This document shows, in pieces, positions 21,901-34,238 of a stretch of DNA of 64,000 bases. This stretch comes from Patagioenas fasciata (Eukaryota > Chordata > Aves > Columbiformes > Columbidae), in the NCBI RefSeq assembly GCF_037038585.1, contig NC_092520.1, forward strand, positions 151,279,104-151,343,103, read 5' to 3'. The position numbers and the translations under genes are program-made. Below the pieces are notes generated by a model. That model did not search any database. It was not told the origin of the DNA and worked only from the letters and a program-made list of their open reading frames with translations. Every line of letters starts with the position of its first letter. Within the stretch, counting starts at the first letter, position 1.

Positions 21901-24900
21901 TGTGGTGGTAGTAGTTGGTGGCAATTGCTGCTTCTGCTAGCACAGCTGACTCTGAAAATCATGTCTGGCATTAGCTGATGTGTTTGTGCACCCACAGGTT
22001 TAATGATTTAAGCTGAACTTGCTTAAGAAACAATTTAAAGCCATCAAGTCTTTCCCTGCTAGGAAAAAAAAAATACTCTGTGTAGTAACTTAAATATGAC
22101 TTTGCAGTTTGCTTTGTCTACAAAGACTCGACTGCCACAAACCTGTACCAATTCAGTGCAGCTGATGTAAACCTCTGCATAGCGCATCTAAATTAGGCCT
22201 TAAAAGTTTATTCCTTTTGGAATCTCCTCTAGCCAAACCAGCTAAAAGTAACACCTTTAAAGTGTTGCAGCTTTATATGTAGACCCGCTTAACTGCGGTT
22301 TTTCTCTCCCTGCAAATAATGCCGGCATAGCTGTGCCATTCTGCCCCTGGCATCTGTTAAGTGCCTGCGTGAAGGGTGAAGAATTAACTTTTGTAATGGC
22401 AATGGATGCTTTCATAGACTTCTTTGAGGCAAAAATCTCCTCAAGAAAAGGGCTATAGGCAGAAATTACAATAGCCAGGGAGTTAAAAGTTCCCAAATTA
22501 AAAGTTTGTCTTGTAGGTAGGTATGAAAATATATTATTATATTTTTTTCCCCCCCTCCTCGTTACCAGAAGCAACAGCATCTGCTGTGGTGGTGGGAACA
22601 ATGCAGCCTAGTGATTCCTCCTTCCTTACAGTAGAGAATCCTGTTAAACACACAAGGCAGTGCCTCAGAGTGTATCCTTTCAGCAGGCTTGTTCCTTTTA
22701 ATGGGTGCCCATTCCTGGGGTCTCCATTGTTTCACCAACAATAGCACTAGGGGCAGCTGATTTGGTTGACAGAAAATGTGTTAATTTAACAGATCTATTC
22801 CCTTTAGCTGCTCTCCTTCCTATTGTGCCCCAGTTCTCCCCCAGTTCCTGGGGAGGAGGGCCCCGAGAGCAGGGTCTGTTAGGTGGAGGGCTCCTGCAAT
22901 TAGGAAGGGTTTGCGGCCTTTTGTGTGAGGCACAGAAAACAGCTGATGGGGAAAAGCAGTCCTAGTGTGGTTTGCTTAGTGCCAGAATGTGCTTCTGTGC
23001 TTTTTTGGGGGTGGATTTTAAGTCTGCCTTTACTTGGGGACAGGGGAATGACGTGACACTCGAGTGGTGGTAGTCAAGGTCTTTGCTTTGCTCCAAGGTG
23101 GCCTCGCAGCCCAACATGGCAACTCTTTTCAGGGCTGGCTCAACTTCTTGACAAACTCTTCATAGATGTCTAGATAAAACTCCAGCTTTACACTGAAAAA
23201 ACCAAACCTGCTGGTATCATCCAGGGTAGGGCTGCTGAGGGCTGGCTGGAGAAGGCATTACATGAAGTCAATACTGGACGACTTGAAACACAAGGGGCAT
23301 CATGGTCCTCAGGCCACTTCTGCCTGGGCCAGGCCACCAGTTTAACATGGTCCTGGGACTGATCTGATTTAAGCAGTGCAAGCTCTTCACTCTGGGTGTG
23401 CTTACACAGTGCCATAGATGTACTTTCACTGGTTCAGCTCTTCCCTCTATTAACATAGCTTAGTTCAACATCAGGGTGGTGGTGATGGGGGTGTCTGGTT
23501 TTTACATTGATGTGGTTGAGCTGGTGTCTTCAGTCCGGTGGGAAGGAGGACACACGTGCTGCCAAAGGAGCAGTGAAACCTGAAGCTTTGGTTTTGGGAG
23601 ATGATGGCTGCCAGAAGGAATATCTCGCTCCCTTTCAAGCCCTCGCCCTGGTTGTGCTTCTGATTCTGTGGTCAGTCCTTTCCCCAGTGCTAACCCAGCT
23701 GCCTGCTGGGTTCTGGCTGGACTTTTGGGGCAGTTGTAGTCCTGTGGTGGCACTGGGACTTTGTGCTTTCTTGGTGGCTATAAGCTGCTGGGTCAATCCA
23801 CTGTGGCTCTTGAAACTCTAGTGTTAGTTTAGTCCTGGTTACTGTGGCTGGTGATGCAGAAGGAGTGCTGGAGGGTCTTTTTCCTCCTTATTGGTAAAGC
23901 TGTTAATTCTCTGGCCCTGTCTCTCCAGTTAAGCCTGCTGTAAAGGGGCTGGAGCTTCACACAGCCAAAGGGTTGGAAGGCAGAGCTAGTTCCCTCATTT
24001 CTGATGAAGACCTGTACACAGGGAGTTGTGGCAGCAAAAATATTTATATATCTGTAACACAAGGCAAAGAGAGTTGTGGTTTTAAATTTTTTTTTTTCCT
24101 TGCTTGGTTTTTTTGTTTGTTTTAGGAGGCAAAGGGCGAGAGTTCACTTAAAGAGCTTGACTCTTAATAGAGCTTGTCATTGTTGCTAATATAAAACAAA
24201 TGATGAGCATGGGAGAGGAGTCAAAGGCTCCCTCTTCTGGTGTGCTGGGAAGGTTCAAATGCTGAAAAATAAGCAAGGAAAAAAAATCCAGAAAGCAAGA
24301 CCCCTTCCATGCTTTCCTGTGGTATTTAAGACCTCACTTAGGCCCTAACCTTATCAGCCCAGCACATAAGTTGCTTCATGACCCCTGAAAAAGTAACATT
24401 AAGAGTGCTTTGTAAGAGCAAAATGCATTTTCAAACGCAAACTATGTTGTACTTGCAAGTAAAAGTGAGTCCTGGTTTCAGAAGGGTTTCCAGTCTGAAT
24501 AGGGAAGATGGCAGCCCTTCATGTTCCTGTGTCTGGTATTTTTCAGGGCTTCTCTTTTTCTGCATCCTTCTCTCAAAAAGATTATGTCTTGTCCCATGCA
24601 GGTCCTAGGCCACATGTGTGCATTGGCATGTTAACATGTTTGGGACGATTGCAGAGGCCAAGTATGGTGAGCACTCTCTATAGAAACTGCATGTCCAAGA
24701 CTCCAGCATCCCTGTTGCCTTTGGTTGAGTCAGCCAAAAATTCAAAACTTGTTAATGGGTCATTGATGGAGAAATGTGCACAAGGAATAGTGCTTTCTTG
24801 AGGGTTTTTGGATGAGTTTTCTAAAAATTCTTGTATAAAGTGCAGTTGTGAGTACCTCTGAAATTAATAGGATTTCAGGGCCCTAGAGAAGTGACATTTT

Positions 24901-27900
24901 TTTTTTTTCTTTCTGACTTTTGTATTCCTTATTGGAGAGTTTGACATCACGTGGGCATTTTCCCTGTGTTGTTAGTGTGGACTCACGAGCAGCGTCTGGT
25001 GGAACCCAAGGACATCAATTCTCAAGCCATCTTCCCACGGCAGCTCCTGCCACCCATCACGGATGGCAGTAAAACTGCTCACCCGGATTAAAAACCACAA
25101 CACTTTCTTCTTTAAGTGATCTATGTCTAACCAGGAGTGGTTCCCCCCAGCCAGCTCCCTCCACATCTGCACAAAAGGTTGTACCAGCATGGCTGAAGCA
25201 GTGGCATGGGAATGGAAACAGGCAGCAGAGAGGGGAAGGGCTTTTTATAGCTGACACTTCGGCTGAAAGAAGTGCTTATCGCACTGCAACCCTGGGTAGC
25301 AGGTGGAGTGAGACTGCACAGGTAACAAGAGGTCATGCAGCAAGGGGGGGCATGTGGGGAAGAACCCTTAGCAGCTTCTTTAAAAGGATTTTGTGGGATG
25401 TTTTTTGGTACTATATCAAGGCTTGCTATATATTTTTTTTAAGTTAACATTCTGGTTAAAAAAGGTTTAAATTGAAGTTGATGGTGATCCTTTTAATTGT
25501 TTCTTCCAAAGTCAGTCCCAAACATGCAGTTGAAATCAGTCAAACTTCACTCTAGCTCGCAGTCTTGCACAAATACAAAATAGTGCAAAATCTTATAATC
25601 TGTCTCAGAAATTGAGGCTTTAAAAGAAAAGAAAAAAAAAATGAAAAGAAAAAAAAAAACAACCCCACATTTTCTCTGAAAAAGTTTCCCTTAGGCTCTG
25701 GTCACCCAGCAATGCAGGTATCTATCCATCAGGATTTGCTTGCCGGTGCTTAAGAGGGTGTAGCAGCTTGCGTTGTTGGACTGGGCAGCCATGTAGAATA
25801 AACAGGGAATAGCAGTCTCAATTTCCTTTCTTTCAGCCCAATACAAGGTGCTGAGGCACAGAAGACTATTTTGCCCTTAAGATAATTGTGTGTTGGAGAG
25901 GATCAAAGGGCTTGAGGGTGGGTTTTGGTTTTTTTTTTTTTTGGTTGAAAGGGGATTTTCTCCATAGACAGCTGCAGTAGTGCCTTAGTAGTACAATGGA
26001 TTATCTTTCCATGATCTGTAGGATCTCAACCAGCTATTGAGGGGCCCTGCTGAATGCTGCTGCTTGGGGGAGGCAGAGTGAAAGTCTCCTGTAACAGGGG
26101 AGACCTGTAATGCCTGGGAGATCGGACCACTTGACTCCCCCAGCCCCAGCAAGGAGGGTGGTGCTGGATATTCTTAGACTGTAGATAGTGCCACAGAGCC
26201 TGGGGAAAGGGAGCCCAGCTCTTGGTTATGATTAACTGCAGCTGATGCCCTGCATCCACCCTGCTCTCTGATGGAAGTGCTTATTAAGGAATGTGAGAAG
26301 GGAACCGATTCCAGCTGCTGCGGCATCCTGTAAAGGGCAATGTGTAATTTGGGAGGGTGTTACGAGTCCCTTGGTGGAACAAACTACTCACTGTAGTAAG
26401 CGCCTGACCTGCCAAACACCCGGACTTTCTCATTTTGGGAAGTTTTGGATCGTGGCTGATCCGCAAATAGCCGTGGCATTGAGAGGGAGTCCCTTCACGT
26501 GTCTGGATGGGTATCTGTGTCTTTGCTCTGTGCAGGATGGGGAGGCAGCGCATGTGGCCTGACTGTGGCAAGGGTGGCAAGAGGCGATGGGACAGGCTTG
26601 GTGCTATCAGAGGTGGAGATCAGGTCATGTTGTGCCTCCCTGACCTGGTTTCAGGGCTGGGGGATGAGGGGACTGGAATGCGCATCGTGGAGCTGTCAAG
26701 GAATGCGGGTCCCCAGGTAGCCACTTCAGTCGCTTGTACTTAAGTCTGGCTCCAGTTGCATCTGCTTGCTGGTTAATGAGTGGTGGGGCAGCTCTGCTGT
26801 GTCAGGTTCTCCTGCTTGTGCTTCCTGAGGTAGCTGCCAGAAATATGGGGGTGACAATAATGTTTTGGTAGCTAATAAACTCCCCCGCCTTGGCATTTTT
26901 ACAATTTTCTGTTAACTTGAATGATGCCAATTTTTTCACTTTGGGAGGGTTTTTTGTGAATAATGAAGCACAAGGCAGGAGGAACCCAGCCTTGGGTTTC
27001 AGGGCTGTTTTCAGAATGGGCAGTTAGATATGTAGACTTGTGTTTTTTTGTAAACAGGACTGGTTTTAGAATTAAAGGATGAGCATGGACTGCCATATGA
27101 TGTTGTGTTGTTTTCCCTTGGAAGAGTAACTACTTTTTATAATCATTGGCTAGTCCATAGCCAGTTGGCAGCAAGGCTGCTGTGAAAGGATTGATTATTA
27201 GCGGATACTTCATTGTGCTGTCCAAGCCTGAATTTCTTGATCCAACTGGTTTTCTTCATTTGGAACGGCTGTAGTCAGCAAAGAGAAAAGAGGGAGATAC
27301 GTCTTCCATCTCTGCAGTAGTGTTTCTTGTTCATGGGATGTGCTTAGGAAAAAAAAAGGGTCAACAAAAAGTGTCAACGCTTCAGCGTTCTCATAGGCGG
27401 CCAGCTGGCTGGCCAGCTGGGGGCTGCTCACAATTTTTCTGCTTCCTCTGGGGATTCTCTCTGTTTGTTTTCAGAGTGGTGACTTAAAACTAGTGCTGTT
27501 TGGTGTGAGCATCCTGAAGGTTCCACTCATTTCCTGGGAAATATGCTGGCAGTGTGGAAGTATCACCAGAAAGGTGATCTGCTGCTCAGAAATGGGAACG
27601 CCCACCCTGAGTTGCAAAGGCACGCTGGCAGCTGCAGCAGTGGGAGCTGAGTTAGCATTTAAACCAGCGGTAGAGGATGTACAGATGCAGCAATGCAGGC
27701 TTGAGCATGGACAGCAACATCTGTTGGGCTCCTCAGATAAATGCTGGGATGGTTGGGTTGTGCTGAACCACATCCTGCTGAGGCTCTTCTGATAAACCTG
27801 GGCTAGTTAATTAAAAGTTTATATGTGCATGGCTAGGCAAAAAGCAGCCGTGCCGCTGTTGCTCAGTAGAGTAGTTGGTACTGCTCTTTGGGAAAAATGT

Positions 27901-28744
27901 TTCTGAGCTGGGTCTGAGCAGGAGTGATCCTGTGGGTAAGGGGCTGATGGAGGAGATGGTGTGGCAGGCTTGGGCTGGGCTGCACACCCTGGCTCAGCTG
28001 CCTGAGTATTAGCAGTTGGAAGAGGACAGCTGAGCTAGTACTTAAAAAGCACAGGGGTGGGAGACTCCACACCAGGTCTTGGAAGTACAATCCTAACCCT
28101 CTGCTTATCTCTTCCTTTCCTCCCCCACTATTGAAGCCCCTCTCTGTATGGAAGTGTCCCAGTTCTTGCAGCTGTGTTAATTGTAATGGGTCATTTAGTC
28201 CTGAAATCCCTGTTTAAAAGGGGCAAGTCCTTGCCTCGTGTGACAGCTGCTGCCTTGCACTTTTCCCCAGGCTGGAAATAACTGCATATGACACAGGAGC
28301 AGAGTGCAGTGTGGGGGGAGGGAGGAGGGTTTCTGGCTTCCTCTTATTGCTATAATGGCTTTGCTGTGTGACTCTTCTCCCATGTGGACCATAGCAGAGT
28401 CATGCCCCACATATTTAGCAGAACTCGCAGTTGGCAGTGCCTAGGCGATGTGCTAACGGCCTGACGCTCTCTGGTTGACTGTAGCCTTCTTGGGCATCTG
28501 GGAGCAGGAGAGAGGGGACGTGTGGTGATGGTGACACAGGACACTTGCCTGGAGCATCAGAGAGCCTCTGGAGACTCACCCCTCTGGGAGGAGGAGCCAC
28601 ACTGTTCTGTGCAGCAGAACAGAGATGATGAGAGGGAAGGTGGAAAGGTTGCCACCCCTTGCTCCCATCCCTTCTCCAAAATCCAAAGCTTTGAGCCCAT
28701 GGAAACCTGGCCAGCTTCTAGCTGAAGGGCTGTCTCCTGATTGG

Positions 28745-28885
28745 AGTGACAGCTTTGAACTGGAAGACATTATTTCATTAGCGTGCTAATCAGATACAGA
28801 GATTACCTGATTGGCTACTTAATAATTAAATGAAGTTGCCTGTAATTCTTTGAGCACACAGAGAACTAATTAAATTAACCCTTCA
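28745..28885. promoter_or_regulatory. Candidate conserved non-coding element (TAAT-rich)
   Basis: About 140 bases carry clustered homeodomain-type cores: ATTA at 28777, TAAT at 28787, AATAATTAAA at 28821 and CTAATTAAATTAACC at 28866-28880, plus an inverted CCAAT box at 28810. Composition differs from both flanks and is not simple repeat. The call is a motif-based inference; conservation could not be tested. Confidence 0.35.
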
Positions 28886-29140
28886 CTGCCCTGTGTGCCC
28901 GGGGTGCACCTGCATGAAAGGGAGAGGGCAGCTTCCCCAATGTGGGGACTATGAGCAGAAGTGGGTGATGGCTGCAAAGTGGCCAGTACAGGACCGTCAA
29001 GGTGGTCCTTTCTTATTAAGAGCCTGGAGTGGAGAAGACACACTGTTATACACTCCAGTTTAGGTGGTGTTTGGCCTACCTGGTAGGTGATCAGCATGTC
29101 TGTGAATGCTCTGCCAACAAATCTTGCCCCCAAATAGACT

Positions 29141-29317
29141 GGGGTGTCATAGTCATTTTCACTGGGGGCCACATCAGCCTCACAGTTGCATTCAAAGGGC
29201 TGAGTGTAATTTTAGGACTGTATAGGTGTAGGAGTAGTTACATTTACACAGTTCTAAAATAAAATTCAGCCTTTTGAAGGCTGATGTGGCCCCCAGTGAA
29301 AATGAGTATGACACCCC
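29141..29317. mobile_element. Palindromic foldback DNA transposon (MITE, probably hAT-like)
   Basis: Terminal inverted repeats at 29141-29180 and 29278-29317 are 40 bases long and match at 39 positions; each reads GGGGTGTCATA followed by TCATTTTCACTGGGGGCC inwards. The interior is also roughly self-complementary, so the whole 177 bases form a hairpin. The right end extends to CAGGGGTGTCA when read from outside, fitting the CA start of hAT-type ends. No transposase frame is present. I could not find a clean 8-base target duplication, so the superfamily is an inference. Confidence 0.8.
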
Positions 29318-32300
29318 TGGCCTAGAGAATGCACTGGGCTTATGAAAGTTTGTGTCTAGGCATGCACTGTAAACCAGATGATGGCTTTATATCACTTAAT
29401 GAAGAGCAAAGCATTATGAAAGAAAGATGCACTTCACAGTTCTTCAGGAGAAACTGTCAAGTGGAGATGAGAAGATGTTCTTGTGTACCTTCTCCCCCAT
29501 CCCCACTGGCACACAGCCCCAAACAAGCCAGGGCATCTCCATGCATTTGACAGGACTCCACTAAGTAAACTTGGCGTTTACCACTTGTCTCTCTCTACTG
29601 CTTCGGTGGCTGCTCGAGGAACTGCATTTGTACATGCTTACAGGAATACCAATGTATTTCCTACACTTCGAGGAGGACACAGGAATCATATCAGTGCCGT
29701 AACTTTCCTTTATTATAGAGTTTTAAAAATGTGAAAAGAGTAATAAGGAGAAAGTTTCCCTGTTTTCCATCACAAATGCTGTGCCCAAGCTTTCATATCC
29801 TGTGATGCTAGAGGTATGGCATGGAGCTTGAAATTTATAGTAAAGGGCTAATTTTTATAACTTGTGAGAATACAGTTACCTGTAGAAGACAGGCTGTGTT
29901 CAATTATTTCATTGCTAGGGTGAAGAATCAGCATCTATAATTTTTTATTTCTGTTTTTAGTACTGAGCACCGGGTTGCGGCAATAAAAAAGCTACCTCAT
30001 CATGATCCAACTCTGCTCCATGGCTGCTGCTGCCTTCTCCTTCTAGACTTTGCCCACACATGTTAAAATCAAACTGTCAAATTAAGCACATTTCGCTGTC
30101 ATCCAAGACTAAACTTGGCAAAGAAGAGCCCTTGGACCTTCTGGCCTAAGTTAACCACAGCTGGCTTGAGCTACTCCAGTAAGCAATTGCCTCCCCTCCG
30201 TTGATGGCATGTAGATCGACTTTCCCATTACCTGTGGTCCGTGTTGCTGGATCTGCCCTCTTCCTCTGCCCTGAAAATCAAGGATAGCAGGCAGTGTCCT
30301 CAGAATCCGCTGATCCTCAGTGGAGGGATAAATATCTGAGGGGCTGCTTTGTCTATAAAATCTGGCTTCCACATGCCAGGCAGCCTGAAATGCTTGCAAA
30401 AACAGGTCAGGAGACAGAAGAAAACAGAGAGGAAGGCAAACAAAAGGGCAGCTTTCAGGGTAGTTAGGTGGTTGTGGTGCTCTTGTCTGGTAGGGAGTGT
30501 TTGCTGGTGAGAAATGATCTGTCATGTTGACTCTCTACAGATGGGGGTGTCCTGGCAGGGTTTGCAAGAAGAGCAGCGTAAGCAGAGAGAAGGGCCAGCA
30601 AGCCTTGGGATTGCATGTCCCAATTGATCCCTGAGATTTAGCATCTCAGTTTCCAAGGGAAACCACCAGACCTGTTCTCCCCACCAGCTGAGCTATACAC
30701 CCCATGCCAACCTGTGGCAGACCTAAAGCTACAGGAACCACCTCCTACTCTTGGCCAGGATCTCTTGGAAGTTACTGTTCCCATTTTGTGAGCAAGTGGG
30801 CAGACATAGGCCTCAAAAGTGTGAGTCTGGGGGGGAGGTGGGGAAAGTCCATTCAGCACACACAGAGTCAAGGTTGGGCCCAGCTGCACAAGCCAGTTAG
30901 CTTTTTGTATTATTAATATTTGATGGTGTCCAGTTGTAAAAGGGCAATAAGCAAGGCTAGCAGGTCTGTGCCTTGTCTGTTGGTGCATTAAAAAGCTATT
31001 TTCTGAGGAGATTTCTGAAACAAAAGATATTGTAGCATGTGGTAGAAGTGGCCATTTAAATGCATCTGACCATAAACACGCTGCCTGCCAGCAATTTTGA
31101 TATTAGAGCTTGTGGGACTCACTCCTGTGGGCAAAATCATGCTCTGCAGGACAGAGACTGAATGCCGGAGATTCAGTTTGGAGACACAGTTCAGGGAGGC
31201 TTTTTACCGCTTGTGTTCTCCTCTTTGTTTTTGTTTATGGGTTTATGAAGTCGGATTAGCATTTCAATGTTGGAGGCGAAGGCCCTTGGGGTGTGGTGGA
31301 AGGCGGCCTGGCACAGCCGGTTTGGGATTACTGCTCCTTTCCCAGCAGCCATTCTACCCCGGGGCTGGTGAGGAGCCAAGCCAGAGGCTTCTCCCTGTTG
31401 GGAATGTGGCCAAGCTGCAGATATCCCTCCAGCTGAATCTTAAGGTAGATGGGCAGTGGCATTACGTAGGGTAATTAGACATCTTTACAAGCAAGGCTAT
31501 TTTTTTGTTATTATTGTTTTAAATGGTAGCACAAGTGCTGAGGGAAAAAAAACCCAGCTCTGAATCCAGAAGCTGCTCACTTTTTCCTGCTGTAGCTGCT
31601 GGTCTAATAGGAAGTGTTGCCTCTCCACAAACTTGGCTTTGGTTTAAATCCTGGGAATCTCACATCCAGAGTCCTATTATTTTAATAAAACAGTATATTG
31701 AATAAAACAGAAACCTCTGCTCCTGTTCTGTCCCTGTCAGCCATAATGCTGTGTTCGGTCACAGCAGTGTTAATTTGGAGCAAGTCCAGTGGGTTCAAGT
31801 CAATGAACTTCAGATTTATGCTGCAATTGCAGAAAGCAGTGTCTCATTTGAGACCAAAGTTTTATCTTTGGGATATCCCTTGTTTGTTAACTAGAGCTGA
31901 CTGCTGCTCCATGTGGTACCCAATCTGTACGCTGAATATGGAGTGCTAAAGAAACAGTCTTATGTGCTCCTGTAATACAAGGCTGTTGCATGTGGTTGAG
32001 CTTGTAAACTTCAGTTCATACAAGAAGCTCAAAGAGGTAACTTAAACATAAGAACTTGTTTGTCTTTATTGCTGCTTTATGCTGAAGAAAATCTGAAGGT
32101 ATGTTTTAAATTTCCCCCACTTTCATTAAATTGCTCCTGTGGCTTTCCCCTCTGTGCGAAGAGAACAATGTATTATTTGGTGAAAGGTCGATCTAAAAAA
32201 ATCTTCTGAACTTTTACCTATTAATAACAAGCGAAGAAATTATTTCTCTATACTAGTTTCACCCTCTTGACTGTCTCAAGTCAAGTACTAATTTTTCTTC

Positions 32301-32894
32301 TAATGTAAGATTTTGACTGCTAGTACTTTGCACTGCTTCTCTTATGCCTAGGGCGCTGTGTACACCTTCATTCCTGTCTCTTCTCCATGTTACTGTTTGT
32401 CTGCTGTCTGGGAGAAAAGCCATTCAAGGTGCCAATATGTTAAGCTGTTGAGAGAATGGGAAGAGATGAGATGAAGGTATTGTTATGCTGGAAGGTGTTA
32501 ATTGGTGCTATCAACCACTTGTTTGATTTCAAGACAACTACAGCAATGCTTGAAGTTCTGTCTGAGCTAAACAAATGGCAGGGGCTGTGCAGTTCCCCAT
32601 CTTCTTCTTCTTTTTTTTTTTTTTTTCTTTTGGTGCTTATTTCTCACCCCCAAAAAACAGCAGGGCTATACCCAATTGAGCCAAGAGGATGTGCCTGGAT
32701 GTTGAGGATTTAGTTGGATGTACTGCATGAAAGTTACCACACTGCGTGTGAGCCCTGGCCAGGATGAGGAGCAGGGGTTGGGTAGGAGATGCTGAACTGC
32801 GTGGTGATGCTTCTGGGTTCCTCAGAAGCACAGGAACAAAGTTACTTTGGTGATGTTTTCTTCTGTGAGATTTCCTGGTTAACAGGCAGATGCT

Positions 32895-32951
32895 TGATAT
32901 CTTGGGCAGAGCCTGATATCTTGGGCAGAGCCTGATATCTTGGGCAGAGCC
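32895..32951 (+). repeat. Tandem triplication of a 19-base unit
   Basis: Three identical copies of TGATATCTTGGGCAGAGCC occur head to tail. Perfect identity suggests a recent expansion, and copy number may vary between individuals. Confidence 0.95.
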
Positions 32952-33674
32952 CTCTTGTACAACAAATACCCAGTTCCCAAATAAACCCTCTTACTTGTTT
33001 GTAATCTGAGACTCCTGCCTAGTGGGAGGGCAAGTGAGAATCTCTATTCTTCTGTCTGTAGGAAGGGTGTCCAAAGTCTGACCTGTGGCACCAGAAGAGT
33101 GGATTGTTTCTCTGCAACTGAAGAGGAGTCGTCCTCTCCTCTGCTGCCCTTTTGTCTATAGGTAGGAAGTAAGGAACCATCCTGATTTATTTTCCTACTT
33201 TTTCCAGGATAGAATAAGAAGCGAAATGACAAATGGCACCTGCTGCAACTTGGAGACAGGTTAATTTTAGCCTGGGTACATTAATGCCTCTTCCTTCCAT
33301 CAAAAGGTCCAAGGTGTGTTGAACATTACTCAACCATGCCTTTGTGTGGACCTCTTAGTGTTCATGTAGACACGTGCATCCAGCCTCAAATGCTTGTTCA
33401 TCACCTTCCTTTGATCATGATGGGGCGAGCATTGCCATGTTGGTGTCCTACCTAGGGTGCAATGACTTTGCTTGTTGCTTTTCCAGACTGTTCATGGCAT
33501 GCACCTGGTTTTGTGCTGCTGTACATGGAGAACAGAGTGAAAGAAGGCATCCAAGAAGAGAGAGGTGATAGTGGAGGCTGAGACCTTTAAAGTGTAAATG
33601 ATCTGTGAAGACCGTTATGAAGAGAAAGGAAATAAAGACTTGATTTCAGGAAAGATTGATAAGGAAACCCTGAT

Positions 33675-33790
33675 ATAAAATCACAAAAATATATAGTCAG
33701 CAGGAACCTCCAGACATCTCTAGTCAGACCTCTTGCTTGGATTGAGCCTGTTGCTAGCAGTAGATGGGGTTAACCATAGTTTGAAGAACA
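33675..33790 (-). mobile_element. Possible decayed CR1 3' end
   Basis: The plus strand reads ATCACAAAAATATATAG, then GGAACCTCCAGACATCTCTA and GTCAGACCTC. These follow the order of an old CR1 3' end read in reverse (atcacagaaat ... ggaacctc ... ctagtccaacctc). It is heavily diverged, and boundaries are guesses. Confidence 0.4.
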
Positions 33791-34210
33791 CACTTTTCTC
33801 AGTTCTTTTCCCACCCCTGAAAAAAGAGAGCAGATTTGTCAGAAGTTGTTTTAGGAGAACATTTAGCAATGCATGATCTAAAACTGTTTGCTGAAATTCA
33901 GCTTGAGCAGGAAGAGAACGGGGAAGCAAAGGTGTGTAGTTTAGACAGGGATACACCTTTTGCAAGTGTTTTTTTGAAACTCCACTTGAACTGTGACTGG
34001 TAATAAGAAAGGGTTGGAAACTACCAGTTCTTTTTCTCATTCTATAGGGAGTAGTTTGCCTTTGAGGGATGGTTGTTGCCTGTGCACAGACACCTTACTT
34101 CAGGAGTCATTAGGTAGGCACGCTAAATGGGACCTATGGGTAAGGAGCATGCAACATAGCAGCTGTTGCCTTGCCAGAAATCCTGTAGACCAGACAGGAA
34201 GGGTTTTAAA

Positions 34211-34238
34211 ATTATTATTATTGTTATTATTATTATTG
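34211..34238 (+). repeat. (ATT)n microsatellite
   Basis: Imperfect ATT trinucleotide run with one G interruption, just downstream of an A run. Confidence 0.9.

Larger units (their letters stand above)
18188..29140. other. CECR2 intron 1, largely unique sequence
   Basis: No exon or young repeat is recognised over about 11 kb. Items listed separately are a CpG-rich patch (18895-19105), a possible old repeat (21740-21900) and a TAAT-rich patch (28745-28885). T or A runs occur near 18420, 18660, 24895, 25630 and 25930. The segment 24970-25330 has a distinctive composition but no assignable family. The frames present have no conserved motifs. Confidence 0.5.

Noticed and set aside
28758..28793. 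GAACTGGAAGACATT..., which translates as ELEDIIS and resembles the start expected for CECR2 exon 2
   Set aside because: There is no acceptor AG with a pyrimidine tract directly before it, the similarity stops after three residues, and a stop codon follows within a dozen codons.
33055..33100. AGGGTGTCCAAAGTCTGACC, reminiscent of another hAT-type terminal repeat
   Set aside because: No matching inverted partner was found within several hundred bases.
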